From Symsagittifera roscoffensis (taxonomy: Eukaryota; Xenacoelomorpha; Acoela; Convolutidae), in assembly GCF_963678635.1 (NCBI RefSeq), contig NC_087070.1:50565989-50629988 (forward strand): DNA of 64,000 nucleotides, written 5' to 3'. The position numbers and the translations under genes are program-made. The notes beneath the pieces were generated by a model. It was not told the origin of the DNA, did no database searches, and saw only the letters and a program-made list of their open reading frames with translations. Positions 34,265 to 44,546 of the stretch are shown here, piece by piece; positions within the stretch are counted from its first letter, which is position 1; every line of letters starts with the position of its first letter.

Positions 34265-35479
34265 AGTAGTAGATGTTGGAGCTGAAGTGGGGGGGGGGGC
34301 ATGGCAGACCCCATGTATTAAGATACGTTATAGATTTCCGGTCTGCCATGCTATGTATTATGATTGGGTATAACCTACAATGTATTAAGATAGGGAAAAC
34401 CGATGGTAAGGTTTTATGGTTTGTGTGTTGGTAAGATAATGGTAAGAAAAACGTAATTTTTTTAGTTTTTGTGTGGAAATGTTTATTTGTTTCGCAAAAT
34501 TTTTGGCGCGTGTTATCTAATTGGGATTAATTAATTGTTAATTAAGTGTAGATTGTAGAATTAAGATTATGTATTTAGTTTTTTGGTGCATGGTAAGTCA
34601 ATGGTAAGAGTTTTTGTGCAAAAACTTGGAGTTTTTATCAAAAAAATTGAAAGTTTTTTCAAAAAAACTTCAAAACACGATAAGATTAGCTATAATTCCA
34701 CCTAATTTATCGAATAATCTACTTTCTATCTACTTGAAGCAAAGCTGAAACCTACTGAAACTTCAAAAAAGTCAATTTTTTGAGAATAAAAAAAAACAAA
34801 AATTTCAAGTATTTGGAAAAAATTGCAAAAACTTCAAGTATTTGGAAAAAATTGCAAACTTTCAAGTTTACGAAAAAAATTGCAGAAATCTCATAATTTT
34901 GGTTAATGTATTGTTGTTTCTAATCTAGTTTTAAACATATTTTACGTATAGATTTTAAAATTGAGTTCAGACTGTGTTTTAACTGGCATCATGTTGAGAC
35001 AAAGATACAAAATTTTGAATAAAAAACTGAATTTTTCCCAAAAGAATAAAATACGATGAAGTTTACCTTAATTTAAGCTAAAAATTTGGATACATAATGC
35101 TCTAATTACTAAAAAGAAAGCTCATAATAGCAGAATCAAAATTGAAACTTTCGGAAAACAGTGAAATTAATCGTAATTTTCGAGAAGTTAAAGTGAAAAT
35201 TAAACAAATTTACCCAAAGTTTTCCATTTTGAACCTTTAATTTTAGTATTTAACTGGTTGTATGTCCAGATCAGTGAGAATTTTAACAGGAATTTCAATT
35301 CAAATGAACATTAAGAGCAATATTCTATGAAATTTCTAGATCAGACTCCATGATTCATCTCCTCCTCAGTTTTCTTTCTCAATGATAAACCCAATTTTGC
35401 ACAAAAAATACAACTCATGAGTATTTTTTCACGTTAATAGTAATGAATTTCAGATAAATGGTGGAAAATGAACAGTTAA

Positions 35480-36490
35480 TTGCTAAAATTGAATAAAAAT
35501 GGGATAAATTTTTATTAAAAGTTTCTTCGATGTTGGTTCAATTTCAAAATAATCGTCTTCATATTGATGATTATCTCTCTGTTGCTTCTGCAACATAATT
35601 TTCACGATTTTCCGAAGAAACGTTCTATGTTTTTCAATGTTATTCTTGCTTTCTGCTTAAAACATATTTTTCCCATTGAACACCTTTTGCAAGAAAATTT
35701 AGTCAGAACTGGAGAATTTAGGAGGAAAATAGTATCAATTGAACGAACAATTTGCTGGCAGAGACGAAATTAGAACTGATACCGTCTGGTTATTACGATA
35801 AAAATTGTAAATGTTTTCCTCATGGTTCCCTTGTTTAGTTGCTACAGTAAACTATTTAAGCAGAATACAATATTTGCAATCAATAACTGTCACTTTTCCT
35901 GAAAAATAGTTATTTTTTCATGATTTTCCGTAGAAATGTTCTATGTTTTAAGGTTATTCTTGATTTTTGCTTGATACATTTTTTTGCTATTGAACACCTT
36001 TTGCAAGAAAATTTAGTCAGAACTGGAGAATTTTGGAGGAATATAGTATCAATTGAACGAACATTTTGCTGGCAGAGATGAAATTAGAACTGATACCGTC
36101 TGGTTATTATGATAAAAATTGTAAATGTTTTCCTCAAGGTTCCATTGTTTAGTTGCTACAGTAAACTATTTAAGCAAATATACAATAGTTGGGATCAATA
36201 ACTGTCACTTTTTTCTGAAAAATATTTATTTTCTCATGATTTTCCCCAGAAATGTTTTATGTTTTAAGGTTATTCTTGATTTTTGTTTAATAAATATTTT
36301 CGCTATTGAACACATTTGCAAGAAAAGTTAGGCAGAACTGGAATATTTAGGAGGAAAATAGTATCAATTGAACAAAAAATTTGCTGGCAGAGATGAAACT
36401 AGAACTGATACCGTCTGATTATTTTTGATAAAAACTGTAAATGTCGTCCTCAGGGTTCCCTTGTTCAGTTGCTACCGTAAACTATTTAAG
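35480..36490 (-). repeat. Three tandem ~316-bp units, each with an exon-like minus-strand frame
   Basis: Markers GTTCTATGTTT at about 35,622, 35,937 and 36,254 give a ~316-bp period; a fourth, older unit lies at 32,540-32,820. On the minus strand each unit encodes a variant of a peptide with SIDTIFLLNSPVLTKFSCK and a basic, Lys/Arg-rich tail. The older unit keeps 65 codons open. Just 5' of each lies TTCTAATTTCGTCTCTGCCAG or a near copy, which looks like a branch point, pyrimidine tract and acceptor. The product would be small, cysteine-containing and basic. Function unknown. The third unit has more lesions. Confidence 0.5.
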
Positions 36491-36817
36491 CAAAATTACT
36501 CTTTTTGGGATCAATAATTATCACTTTTCTTGCAAAACATTCTTAACAAACTTTTTTAATCTTAATTTATAACGGAAATTTTCTCAAAAATACCCAAGTG
36601 AGAAAAAATCGGTGCTAGTTAAAGTATTTAAAAACAAATGTAAAAAATGAGAATAAAAAGTTGTATTTTTACAATTTAAGAACAAATTAGGAGCAGCTCC
36701 ATTAGTTATAATCTAAAAATCTCCGGAAATAAGCAAAGGAACCTAGTTCCTAACATCTACTTTATAAAAACTTCTAAAAGAGCGCGTCTCAAAAAATTAA
36801 TTAAGCAAAAAAAAAAA

Positions 36818-37090
36818 TCAAGGTGCAAACTGGAACAATTGTGTCATTTTCCGATTTTTATTAGGAAAAAAAACTCTATATAGTAAAAATGTAGTAATGT
36901 ATTGTATATAGTGTTGTATATTGTATGTAGTATTGTGTATGTATGTAGTATTGTGTATTGTATATAGCAAGGAAATGTAGATCTTGAAAGCAAGTTTTTG
37001 ATTTATGTTCCATGTATCTACCTCCAAAAGATGTTGGATTGGGTTTACTTTACAAAAACTGTCCTCAAACATCTGAATTTTCATATACAA
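36818..37090 (-). CDS. Hypothetical 90-aa protein in the left arm
   Basis: Open frame with ATG and TAA, present in inverted position in the right arm (47,780-48,048), where a frameshift splits it. The N-terminal half (MFEDSFCKVNPIQHLLEVDT) looks like ordinary protein. The second half is made of HNTTY/IQYI repeats generated by a TATGTAGTATTGTG microsatellite. The C-terminus ends NKNRKMTQLFQFAP. No family recognised. Conservation between arms may reflect recent arm homogenisation, not selection. Confidence 0.35.
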   Translation of the reverse strand: MYMKIQMFEDSFCKVNPIQHLLEVDTWNINQKLAFKIYISLLYTIHNTTYIHNTTYNIQHYIQYITTFLLYRVFFPNKNRKMTQLFQFAP

Positions 37091-38043
37091 TTACCTATTA
37101 TATCAAATGATAACAAACTTCTCTAATGAATTACACATAAATACAAGTCTTTGACACTTTTTATGTGGGATTTTTTTCTCAAAATATACTTTAAAAGCTA
37201 AATTTTAGTAAAATTATCCCAAAACTCAAAATGAATTAAATTGAGTTTCTATCTCAAATCAGCATTTTCTCAGTTTCTGCTTCATCTACTATCTACCAAA
37301 CTAATCCAATTTAAACAAAACTTTTCTTGAAAATTGAACTTTAGATGGAAAAATGTATCGTTTCAACGAACGTTGAATACTCCGAAGCTGAATTAATACC
37401 ATAAAACCTTTGCTAAAAGCCTTTACATGATTTTCTCAACCTCATAACTGTATAATGCTGTTTTAAATCTGAATTTTTTTTTAGACTAAATTTTTAGTTG
37501 AGAATGATGTTTATCACATTCTTGAAATTTTCGAAGTTTAGCAAAAACATACAATTTTTCCAGGTCATTTATCAATTTCTTTTCTGAAGCCATCAAAAAA
37601 AATAGAAAACCATAATTTAATAAGTCAAAACCCGTTGTCTGCTTAAAAAGGCTCTACTCAATGAACACTTTTACAAGCCCTAAACAAGGAAAACTTCGAA
37701 AGAGTAACTACAAAAAACCTTTCAATTAGTCGATATTTTACAAATATCCAAGTTTTGCAACTTTTAAGCCAGTACTTAACTACTCATTAGCATATTTTAC
37801 GCAGTTTTACAAACAATTTATTGCGACAAAATCTCCGCAAGCTTGCAACCAAGGAAATTTTTACTGTTGATTAAAGGTTTTCGGATCGAGTTCCATGGAA
37901 AGTTTCACGACAATTTGAACTCGATTTTTGCTGTCTTTATCATCAATCAAAACCTTTGAATAATAAAACAAATGAAAATTCAGGTATGGAGATGAAAACA
38001 CTGTATAATTTCTAACTAAGTTTATCAAAACAGTTTAGAATTT

Positions 38044-38336
38044 TCAGATACAGTAAAAACTAATATTCATAGGAATTTCTATGTTTTTAACAAAAATTAA
38101 TAATTTTACCTTCTCTTGAAGTGTCTTTGGAGAATGCTGAGCACATAATTTCACATTATGTTGACAATGCTTCTCCTTGAAACGATAAATGAGTTCCTCG
38201 CTGCTATAAGTATAAAAGTTACAGTTAGACATTTCAAAACACCACAGGTTCTACGATGTCTTGATGCGTCTTTACGCGTGTATTCTCTGCCACATTCAAG
38301 ACGTGCAACTCTTTCGTTTCTATTCAGTGACGGCAT
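38044..38336 (-). pseudogene. Left-arm copy of the two-finger zinc protein, frameshifted
   Basis: Inverted counterpart of the gene at 46,525-46,812. It starts with the same MPSLNRNERVA and carries the first finger (GREYTRKDASRHRRTC). The frame then shifts near 38,230, and the rest, with the second finger region, continues in a second frame (38,044-38,232). In the second frame one finger cysteine pair is damaged. The right-arm copy is intact. Confidence 0.7.
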
Positions 38337-38923
38337 CTCAATAGTAAAGAAAAATTAAATGGGAGATTTAAAATGTACCAAATTTTTGGATAAGAAGAGT
38401 TGAATAGTCTCAAAAAATGAATAAAAGTGAATAAAAAAGCAAACTTATTAACCAATTGTTTTTAACGTGAAATAAAATCAGAATGGATAATCTATTTAGC
38501 CTAGCTGAAATAAAAATCATCCAATCTAACCAGTGAGTTATCAAAAGTATCAACCAATCAGAATCGAGCATTAATTATAAGGAAACTTTTATCTTTTCTG
38601 ATATCAACCAATCAGAATCGAGCTTCAATAGTCGAGGAATGTTCAACAAATTAATTGTCAGTCAATCAAAAAAGATCTCTACTTCTCATGAATTTTTCAA
38701 TAAGTTTGATATCGTTTGTAGTTATTGAGGATACCTTCACAGGTGGTATTTGTGGTAATAAACGATCAGAATGAAGTATTCACAATTTTTAAAAATTTTT
38801 TTAGATCAGAACCAAATTTTGTTTATGAAAACTCCTAATCGATCATATTTATTGACTTTTTCTAATATAACTAAGATATTAAATTTGATACCTTAGTGAG
38901 ATAAATGAGTATTCTTGTCTGGT

Positions 38924-39478
38924 TCATTTTGTTTTTTCGATACTCAATTCAAATTTTGAAATTTGGATCAAAATTTTTTCGATTTGTTCTATTTCTAACC
39001 AGTGAAAAAAGAAATTACCAAAATATACATTTTTATCTTTTTCTTTTTGGTATATTGTAATATTAACAACCGGAAGTCTTTTAAATTTGGATAACCGATT
39101 AAAAGATATTCTGACAAATCTAGATTTTTTATTTGTATCAAATTCAAAACAGTAATCGAAAGGATGTTCTTTATCTCCAATTTTTGTTTCATAGGCTCTT
39201 CCATTGTTTTGTTTTTTACTGATAGACCATTGAATCTGACTTAACTCTTCTAGATAAAAACATTGTTGATAAATCTGGCGGTACTCTTCTTTTCTGAAAT
39301 CTCCTCGCCATCTTTTTAACAAAACTATTGAGCTTTCTGTGTTTCTATACGAGTTAAAATTAATACAATCTCCATCAACGTCATCTGTCCACCACTCTTT
39401 TACGTTTTTGTAATAGTTCAATATTAAAAATTGATAAATTTCCATTTCAGACATTGAAAACGCGTTTGATAGAAACAT
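38924..39478 (-). CDS. Hypothetical 184-aa protein of the 15-kb element, possible PC4-like C-terminal half
   Basis: The longest intact frame inside the element. The N-terminal ~100 residues are aromatic- and charge-rich (YYKNVKEWWTDDVDGD) without known motifs. Residues from about 105 on alternate beta-like strands (FDYCFEF, RFVRISF, PVVNITIYQKE, YFGNFFFHWL) and end in a helix (EIEQIEKILIQI). This strand-strand-strand-strand-helix order with a terminal E-x-x-x-I/L helix resembles the PC4/Sub1 single-strand-DNA-binding domain; that is inference from pattern only. Two CCAAT words lie just upstream (39,597 and about 39,636). No paralogue of the N-terminal half was seen. Confidence 0.55.
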   Translation of the reverse strand: MFLSNAFSMSEMEIYQFLILNYYKNVKEWWTDDVDGDCINFNSYRNTESSIVLLKRWRGDFRKEEYRQIYQQCFYLEELSQIQWSISKKQNNGRAYETKIGDKEHPFDYCFEFDTNKKSRFVRISFNRLSKFKRLPVVNITIYQKEKDKNVYFGNFFFHWLEIEQIEKILIQISKFELSIEKTK

Positions 39479-39987
39479 TCTTCTGACTAAAATAAACGAA
39501 GAACTTTAAAAAACTCGAATTGTTTTATCATTTTGTAAAACCATAAATAATTTTTCCTTATTTAGAGTCTAATTAGTTTTAAGAAAATTAACGTAGCCAA
39601 TCAAAACCTCAAATTAAGACAAAAAAAAAGAAACAACCAATGAAGTTTGGAAAAACGATAACTAATGATAATGTTCTCAATTCTATTCTTGTTTGTAATT
39701 TTGTTAAAATGAGAGAAAATTTACCTAAAATTTGATGAAAACAGTAATTAAAAAAATTTATCTGTAATTTAGTAAATAACTACGGGAAAATCATTTGATA
39801 ATTGGTGAGTGTTTTATGTCAGTTTCGATTAAATTGTATGTTTCGTCTGGTTTTCCTCAGATATTATAGCTCTAAATATGCACTTCAGTGAGAAAAAAAA
39901 ACAGTTTTGAACCAATAATATTTCAATTATCAAGATGCAACATACCACAAAGCATTACTGAGGTTTAAAATTATCAACAAACATAAA

Positions 39988-40505
39988 TTATCCCAAAATT
40001 TGGGACAATTCTTTGAATTCGTTCATCGTATAGTTGACATAGGCAACTTGTTTCATTGCTTCAATCTCTTTTGCAGTGAAGAGTCGAATCTGAATGTAGG
40101 GAGGCTTGTTCACATGGTACTTCTTGATTGTGACACACACCCTCCTCATGTTGTATGTTGCTATTTCATATACTCTATTACAGATGTCGAGCTCCTGATC
40201 CATAGTTGATTCTTTACCAGATTTTGCTTCATATATAGGAACGAGACAAGATTTTCAGCATCGTGAATAACACTGTTCCGAATTGCCGATATTGCTTCTC
40301 CTTCTTTTTCACTAAGATAGATTTGCTGAAACTTTTCAAATTGTCCCAAATCATTTATTTTTAATAGTTGAAAGCACGGTTCCAAGTATATTTTCCCCTT
40401 GTAAGATTTTTGGAACCAAACAAATCTCCCAAGTTTTTTTTGATTTCTTGAAAATTCAATATAGTTGGGACTATCAACTTTTCTCGAGTACATTTTGAAG
40501 AACAA
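39988..40505 (-). pseudogene. Hypothetical protein of the 15-kb element, frameshifted; has an older relative at 33,760-34,250
   Basis: Two overlapping frames make one gene: 40,161-40,505 (114 residues from the start) and 39,988-40,203 (71 residues, from MDQELDICNRVYEIATYN to SQILG). The shift lies near 40,190. The older copy left of the element is broken in the same area, so a short intron or programmed shift is not excluded. The second half has two strand-like stretches (RRVCVTIKKYHV, YIQIRLF) and a C-terminal helix (MNEFKELSQIL), again PC4-like in outline but weaker than at 38,924. It is transcribed away from the promoter at 40,505-40,700. Confidence 0.5.
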
Positions 40506-40697
40506 ACTGATCAGATGAGGAGAAATGAGAGAAATGATTTTGAGATTAAATGAAAACGGAAGTAAGCAGTATGAGTCATCGCCATTTCCATATATGGAAG
40601 TAGTACCAAATATGGAAGGATTTCCTTATATGGAAGCTGAGTAGGCGTTACTACTACTATATAAATCCTCCATTTTCTGCAAAAATCATTTTTTCCA
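40506..40697. promoter_or_regulatory. Divergent promoter with three CArG boxes and a TATA box
   Basis: Three perfect CC(A/T)6GG sites: CCATATATGG (40,588-40,597), CCAAATATGG (40,606-40,615) and CCTTATATGG (40,624-40,633), spaced 18 bp start to start. TATATAAAT follows at 40,658-40,666, pointing to the plus strand. An ATG in good context (TCCAATGG) lies at 40,698 and opens a 29-codon frame. The gene at 39,988-40,505 runs the other way. CArG boxes bind SRF/MADS-type factors. At the corresponding place right of the element (49,490-49,540) all three sites are lost. Confidence 0.7.
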
Positions 40698-40787
40698 ATG
40701 GCAGCTGCTATGTGTCAAGCTCTTCCCAGCTTTTATTCAGATTATAATAGTAAATCATTGTTTATTTCTGTTTCCAACGAATTTTAG
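40698..40787 (+). CDS. Candidate short first exon or mini-ORF downstream of the TATA box
   Basis: 29 codons starting MAAAMCQALPSFYSDYN and ending at TAG. Its only support is position: it lies 40 bp after a TATA box with a favourable start context. It could be a first exon of the gene at 41,045, but I see no strong donor. No family recognised. Confidence 0.25.
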   Translation: MAAAMCQALPSFYSDYNSKSLFISVSNEF

Positions 40788-41044
40788 GAAAAGTACATAG
40801 TAACCCAAGATTATTGCGTCTCTACTCACGATTCTTTCTGTTCGCTGGGAAATTGCAAATATCATATAATTTTAATTGGAACATCTCTTAGCCAAATTCT
40901 TCAGAGATCAGACAAATATCAATACATATATCAAGAATTTGATTGTCTTTACACTTTGTGCAAGCACAGATTCTTTTCGAGTATTGTCACATCAACTGAG
41001 GAAGTCTTCAATCAGCTTAGTTGTGGGGTTCAGCATAATTTACG

Positions 41045-41272
41045 ATGGAAAGGAGCAGAAAAAACACCAAGCGTATCAAGTTCAAAAAACATTATCTAAG
41101 CTCTAATCAAAAACTTGCATCTATGCAAACTCTTAGCTCAGCATTTTTAGACAGAAATCGAAAATTGCAAAACTCAAACAATGAATCTGATTTGTTTAAA
41201 ATAATTGATTATTTTATTGATGGTTATGGTTCTGTAATTAGTGAGCGTGTCAATTTTTCTATTACTTTTTGA
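41045..41272 (+). CDS. Hypothetical 75-aa protein of the duplicated gene pair
   Basis: ATG, basic N-terminus (MERSRKNTKRIKFKKH), then a stretch repeated in the duplicate at 43,064-43,270: QTLSSAFLDRNRKLQNS and LFKIIDYFIDGYGSV here, against QTLGSAFLERIRKVQNS and LLKIVDCFVDGYGAV there. The differences are mostly conservative, which suggests that the frame was under selection after duplication. Predicted mainly helical. No family recognised. It lies next to a minus-strand gene (42,081-42,562), tail to tail. Confidence 0.5.
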   Translation: MERSRKNTKRIKFKKHYLSSNQKLASMQTLSSAFLDRNRKLQNSNNESDLFKIIDYFIDGYGSVISERVNFSITF

Positions 41273-42080
41273 TTATTTGTTCATAAAAATCTAGTCAAGG
41301 TTAATTAAATTTCAATTCAACTGCTTTTCAACGAATAAATGTTTGTTATTTTTTTTACAAGATGCAAAAAAAAATCAATCATTTTATAACAAGTATGCAT
41401 ATTTATTTTATAGAAAGTTAAAAATATGTACATTTGCAAAACCTAACATCTTTTTTTTTATTCTTTAGAAACTATCAGTATTGATGACTTTGAATGCTTT
41501 TCCTTTTCTTAATTCACTGTTTCTCTGATGTTTTTGATTTAGATACGTGCAAAAGTAGATTTTTTTTTTGATCAAACTTAAGACAAAGAAATTCTTAAAC
41601 ATTAATTTTTAGCATTGCAAGAAAGTTTTGTTATGGTTTTCTTTAAAATGCGAAAAAATACAATGAAAAATTTTTTAAGTTGCGAGATTTTCTTTGATTT
41701 TTTTAAACAAGTATGCAAAAAATTTTATGAAAGTTTTTGCATGGTGCAAAATTATTTTAAAGTTTTTAGCATGAGCAAAAATTGTAGTGATTTCTTATCT
41801 TGTGTGCGAAAATGTTGTGAAGTTTTTCACAAAAATCGAAATTGATTCAACTTTTTTATCATCTTACGATAAAACTTTTTTTGAAAATATTTACTAATTG
41901 TAAAAATTAGTTTGATTTTTGAAAATAAATTTTACAAATTTTTAAACGAAACTTTGCCTATGCAATTTTTTTTAGCAAATTGTTCAATGATCTGATTTCT
42001 TTGTTTCTATCTCTTTAACCAAAAATTACTAGATGCAAAAAAACATTAAATTACAAAACACAAGATAATAACCAATTTAT

Positions 42081-42562
42081 TTACAAATCAAAGAGCTGTC
42101 GAGCAGCTGAAGAATTTTGCAAGTTCTGAATGAAGCGCAAAGCTGGTCTTGCCTCTATCACTGGTGGTTCGCTGACTGGAGTTCTTGGCTCAGAGAACCC
42201 CTCATCCTCTTCGATGGTAATTGGGTTGTCCACAGATTCCTCTTCCCAATGAAAGAGGAAGTCGTTGACTGGTTGAACCACAAACTTTGAGTCAGGAATC
42301 TCGGGGTAGTTCATTCCCACATGCTCAGACACTTCCTCCATCATTTGCATGGTTCCAAGTTGGTTCTCTGTGATGGGAACTTGCATCATATGATGCTCGC
42401 TGAAATCCCTTTGCATCACTTCCACCATGTGCCAGACTTGGATTGGGATGTCCATTCGAGCCAGAAAACTCCAGAGACTGTTTCTCTCACTTGGATTTGT
42501 ACTAGATCAGGTGAAAATTCTACAGAGTACTTAAGGTTGCTGTTTTGCACTGAGAAGATCAT
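42081..42562 (-). pseudogene. First copy of the VQIQVRE protein, one-base deletion
   Basis: Paralogue of the intact gene at 44,043-44,546. The start codon is the complement of 42,560-42,562. The frame reads MIFSVQNSNLKYSVEF, and is lost where a T run in GTTTTCTGG is one base shorter than in the paralogue (GTTTTTCTGG). It resumes as the open frame 42,081-42,455 from MDIPIQVWHMVEV to the shared tail SSAARQLFDL. The acidic linker and the proline-rich tail are conserved. Inactivated by this single change unless the shift is corrected. Confidence 0.65.
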
Positions 42563-43036
42563 TTTGAGCAATAAGACGACTAAAAGAGCAAAAACAAGAA
42601 AGAACTGAGAGAAGTGGGAACCTTACAAAAAAATAAGTTGAAATTAGGGTGTTTAGAGCTGAAAGAGGAGGTAGTGGAAGGTGGTTTAGTTGAAAATGAA
42701 ATGATTTTTAGTTAGGAGTGAGGGTTATCTTCAACTGGAATGTGTAGGTTCAACCTATCAGAATGGATTTTCCTAATTTGGGTTGTAGCTGTGTCCAATC
42801 ACATTTCAGTTTCCTTTTATGGATTTCTTATAGAAAACTTGGGTCCAATCGGAAACAAAGCTCCATTTTACACTTGTCGATTCCAATCAGAGAAATGTTT
42901 AAGGACTTAAATCTTCCAAATAAATAAAAATATACACAAAAGCAATCGCAAAAATAAATGACCAAAATTTGTTTGCTGTAAAAATAAGAAATATTGCCAA
43001 TATAAGTAAAAAAAGAAGGAAAATTAATAAAAGTAG

Positions 43037-43270
43037 CATCTCTGCAATTTTTTCATTTCTGATCAGGAGCTTGCGTCCACTCAGACTCTTGGATCAGCTT
43101 TTTTGGAAAGGATTCGAAAAGTTCAAAACTCAAAGTATGAGACTGACTTGTTGAAAATTGTTGATTGTTTTGTTGATGGTTATGGTGCCGTAAAAAGTGA
43201 GCGTATCAATTTTTCTTTTGAAAATCGAATATTTGCTTATGAAAATCTGGTCAAAATTGTTTTTATTTAA
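43037..43270 (+). pseudogene. Second copy of the hypothetical plus-strand protein, start missing
   Basis: Open from 43,037 to TAA at 43,268-43,270 and collinear with 41,100-41,272. A good acceptor (TTTTTTCATTTCTGATCAG) ends at 43,066, so the conserved part could be an exon beginning at GAG 43,067. No upstream ATG in frame. It is three to six codons longer at the C-terminus than the first copy (…FENRIFAYENLVKIVFI). Confidence 0.45.
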
Positions 43271-44042
43271 AATCAAAAATTTTCTCAACGAATAAATTTT
43301 TAATTTTCAACACCTGTGCAAAAATTAACTCAGAGTTTTTTCGCAAGATGCAAAATTTGGTTTGATTTTTTCAACACGTTTGCAAAAATTTAATTAAACT
43401 TTTTTACAAGATGCAAAAACTGTTTTGGTTTTTTCAACAAGTGTGCAAAATTTTTCAACAAATTTTGTGTTAGATGTAAGTTTTTTCGTGATTTTTTTGA
43501 AAACATATGCAAAAATCCAACTTCTTTTTTCTTATCCATATGCAAAAATTGCTAAATTTCATTGTAAAAAACTTGTTAAAATAATGCTTAAAAGTTTTCA
43601 TAATTGCTGACTTTGAGTGCTATTCCCTATCTTAATACACTGTTTTTCCAAAATTTTTGATCAAAATACATGCAAAAAAGAGATTTTTTTATGATCAAAT
43701 TTAAAACAAAGATTTTCATTTACTTTAATTATTAACAGTGCAAGAAAATCCTCTTTCAGTTTTCTTTAAATTGCGAAAATTTTTAATGAAATTGTTGGTG
43801 CAAAAATTAATGTAAAATTTTTAACATGCTTGCAAAAATTGGTTTAATTTTTTTGCCGTCTTTCTAACAAAATTCTATAAAAGTATTTACCAGATGCATA
43901 ATTAGTTTCGTTTTTAACAAAGTTTTACCATTGAAATTTCTTAATACACTTTTCTATGATCTCTTTGTTCCTATCTCTTGAAAATAAATTTACTAGATGC
44001 AAAGAAATTAAATTACAAAGCACAAGACAGTAACCAATTTAT

Positions 44043-44546
44043 TTACAAATCAAAGAGCTGTCGAGCAGCTGAAGAATTTTGCAAGTTCTCAATGGAGCGC
44101 AAAGCTGGTCTTGCCTCCATCACTGGTGGTTGTCTTGGTGGTTCGCTGACTGGAGTTCTTGGCTCAGAGAACCCCTCATCCTCTTCGATGGTAATTGGGT
44201 TGTCCACAAATCCCTCTTCCCAAGGAAAGAGGAAATCGTCGAATGGTTGAGCCGCATATCCAGAGTCGGGATTTTCGGGATAGTTCGTTTCCCTATGCTC
44301 GGCCACTTCCTCCATCATTTGCATTTCTCCAAGTTGATTCTCTGTAGGGGGTACTTGCGTTATATGATGTTCGTTGAAATCCCTGCGCATCACCTCCACC
44401 ATATGCCAGACTTGGATTGGGATGTCCATTCGTGCCAGAAAAACTCCACAAACTGTTTCTCGCACTTGGATTTGTACTGAATCAGCCGAAAATTCCACCG
44501 AGAACATAAGGTTGTTGTTTTGTACTGAGAAGATCATTTTGAGCAA
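44043..44546 (-). CDS. Hypothetical 167-aa protein, possible PC4-like N-terminal domain and acidic C-terminal region
   Basis: Intact copy of the duplicated gene. Residues 4-60 show strands (MIFSVQ, MFSVEFSA, SVQIQVRETV, GVFLARMDI) then a helix (IQVWHMVEVMRRDF). This order matches the PC4/Sub1 domain, where strands containing an IRE-type motif lead into a helix after a GISL-type turn; inference only. Residues ~80-140 are acidic with many E, M and P. The tail has two SEPPR/TPVSEPP proline blocks and ends SSAARQLFDL. CCAAT words lie in its upstream region. It has the same 3' neighbour order as 42,081, so the two copies arose by a ~1.95-kb tandem duplication. Confidence 0.6.
   Translation of the reverse strand: MLKMIFSVQNNNLMFSVEFSADSVQIQVRETVCGVFLARMDIPIQVWHMVEVMRRDFNEHHITQVPPTENQLGEMQMMEEVAEHRETNYPENPDSGYAAQPFDDFLFPWEEGFVDNPITIEEDEGFSEPRTPVSEPPRQPPVMEARPALRSIENLQNSSAARQLFDL

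Larger units (their letters stand above)
34265..38665 (+). repeat. Left terminal arm (~4.4 kb)
   Basis: Inverted match to 46,183-49,430. It contains a G11 run, the hairpin GCATGGCAGACC...GGTCTGCCATGC (34,299-34,351), repeated ATGGTAAG words at 34,400-34,610, a block at about 35,285-36,499 absent from the right arm, a 90-aa open frame on the minus strand and a frameshifted zinc-finger gene. CCAATCAGAATCGAGC direct repeats lie at the inner end (38,555-38,625). Confidence 0.85.
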
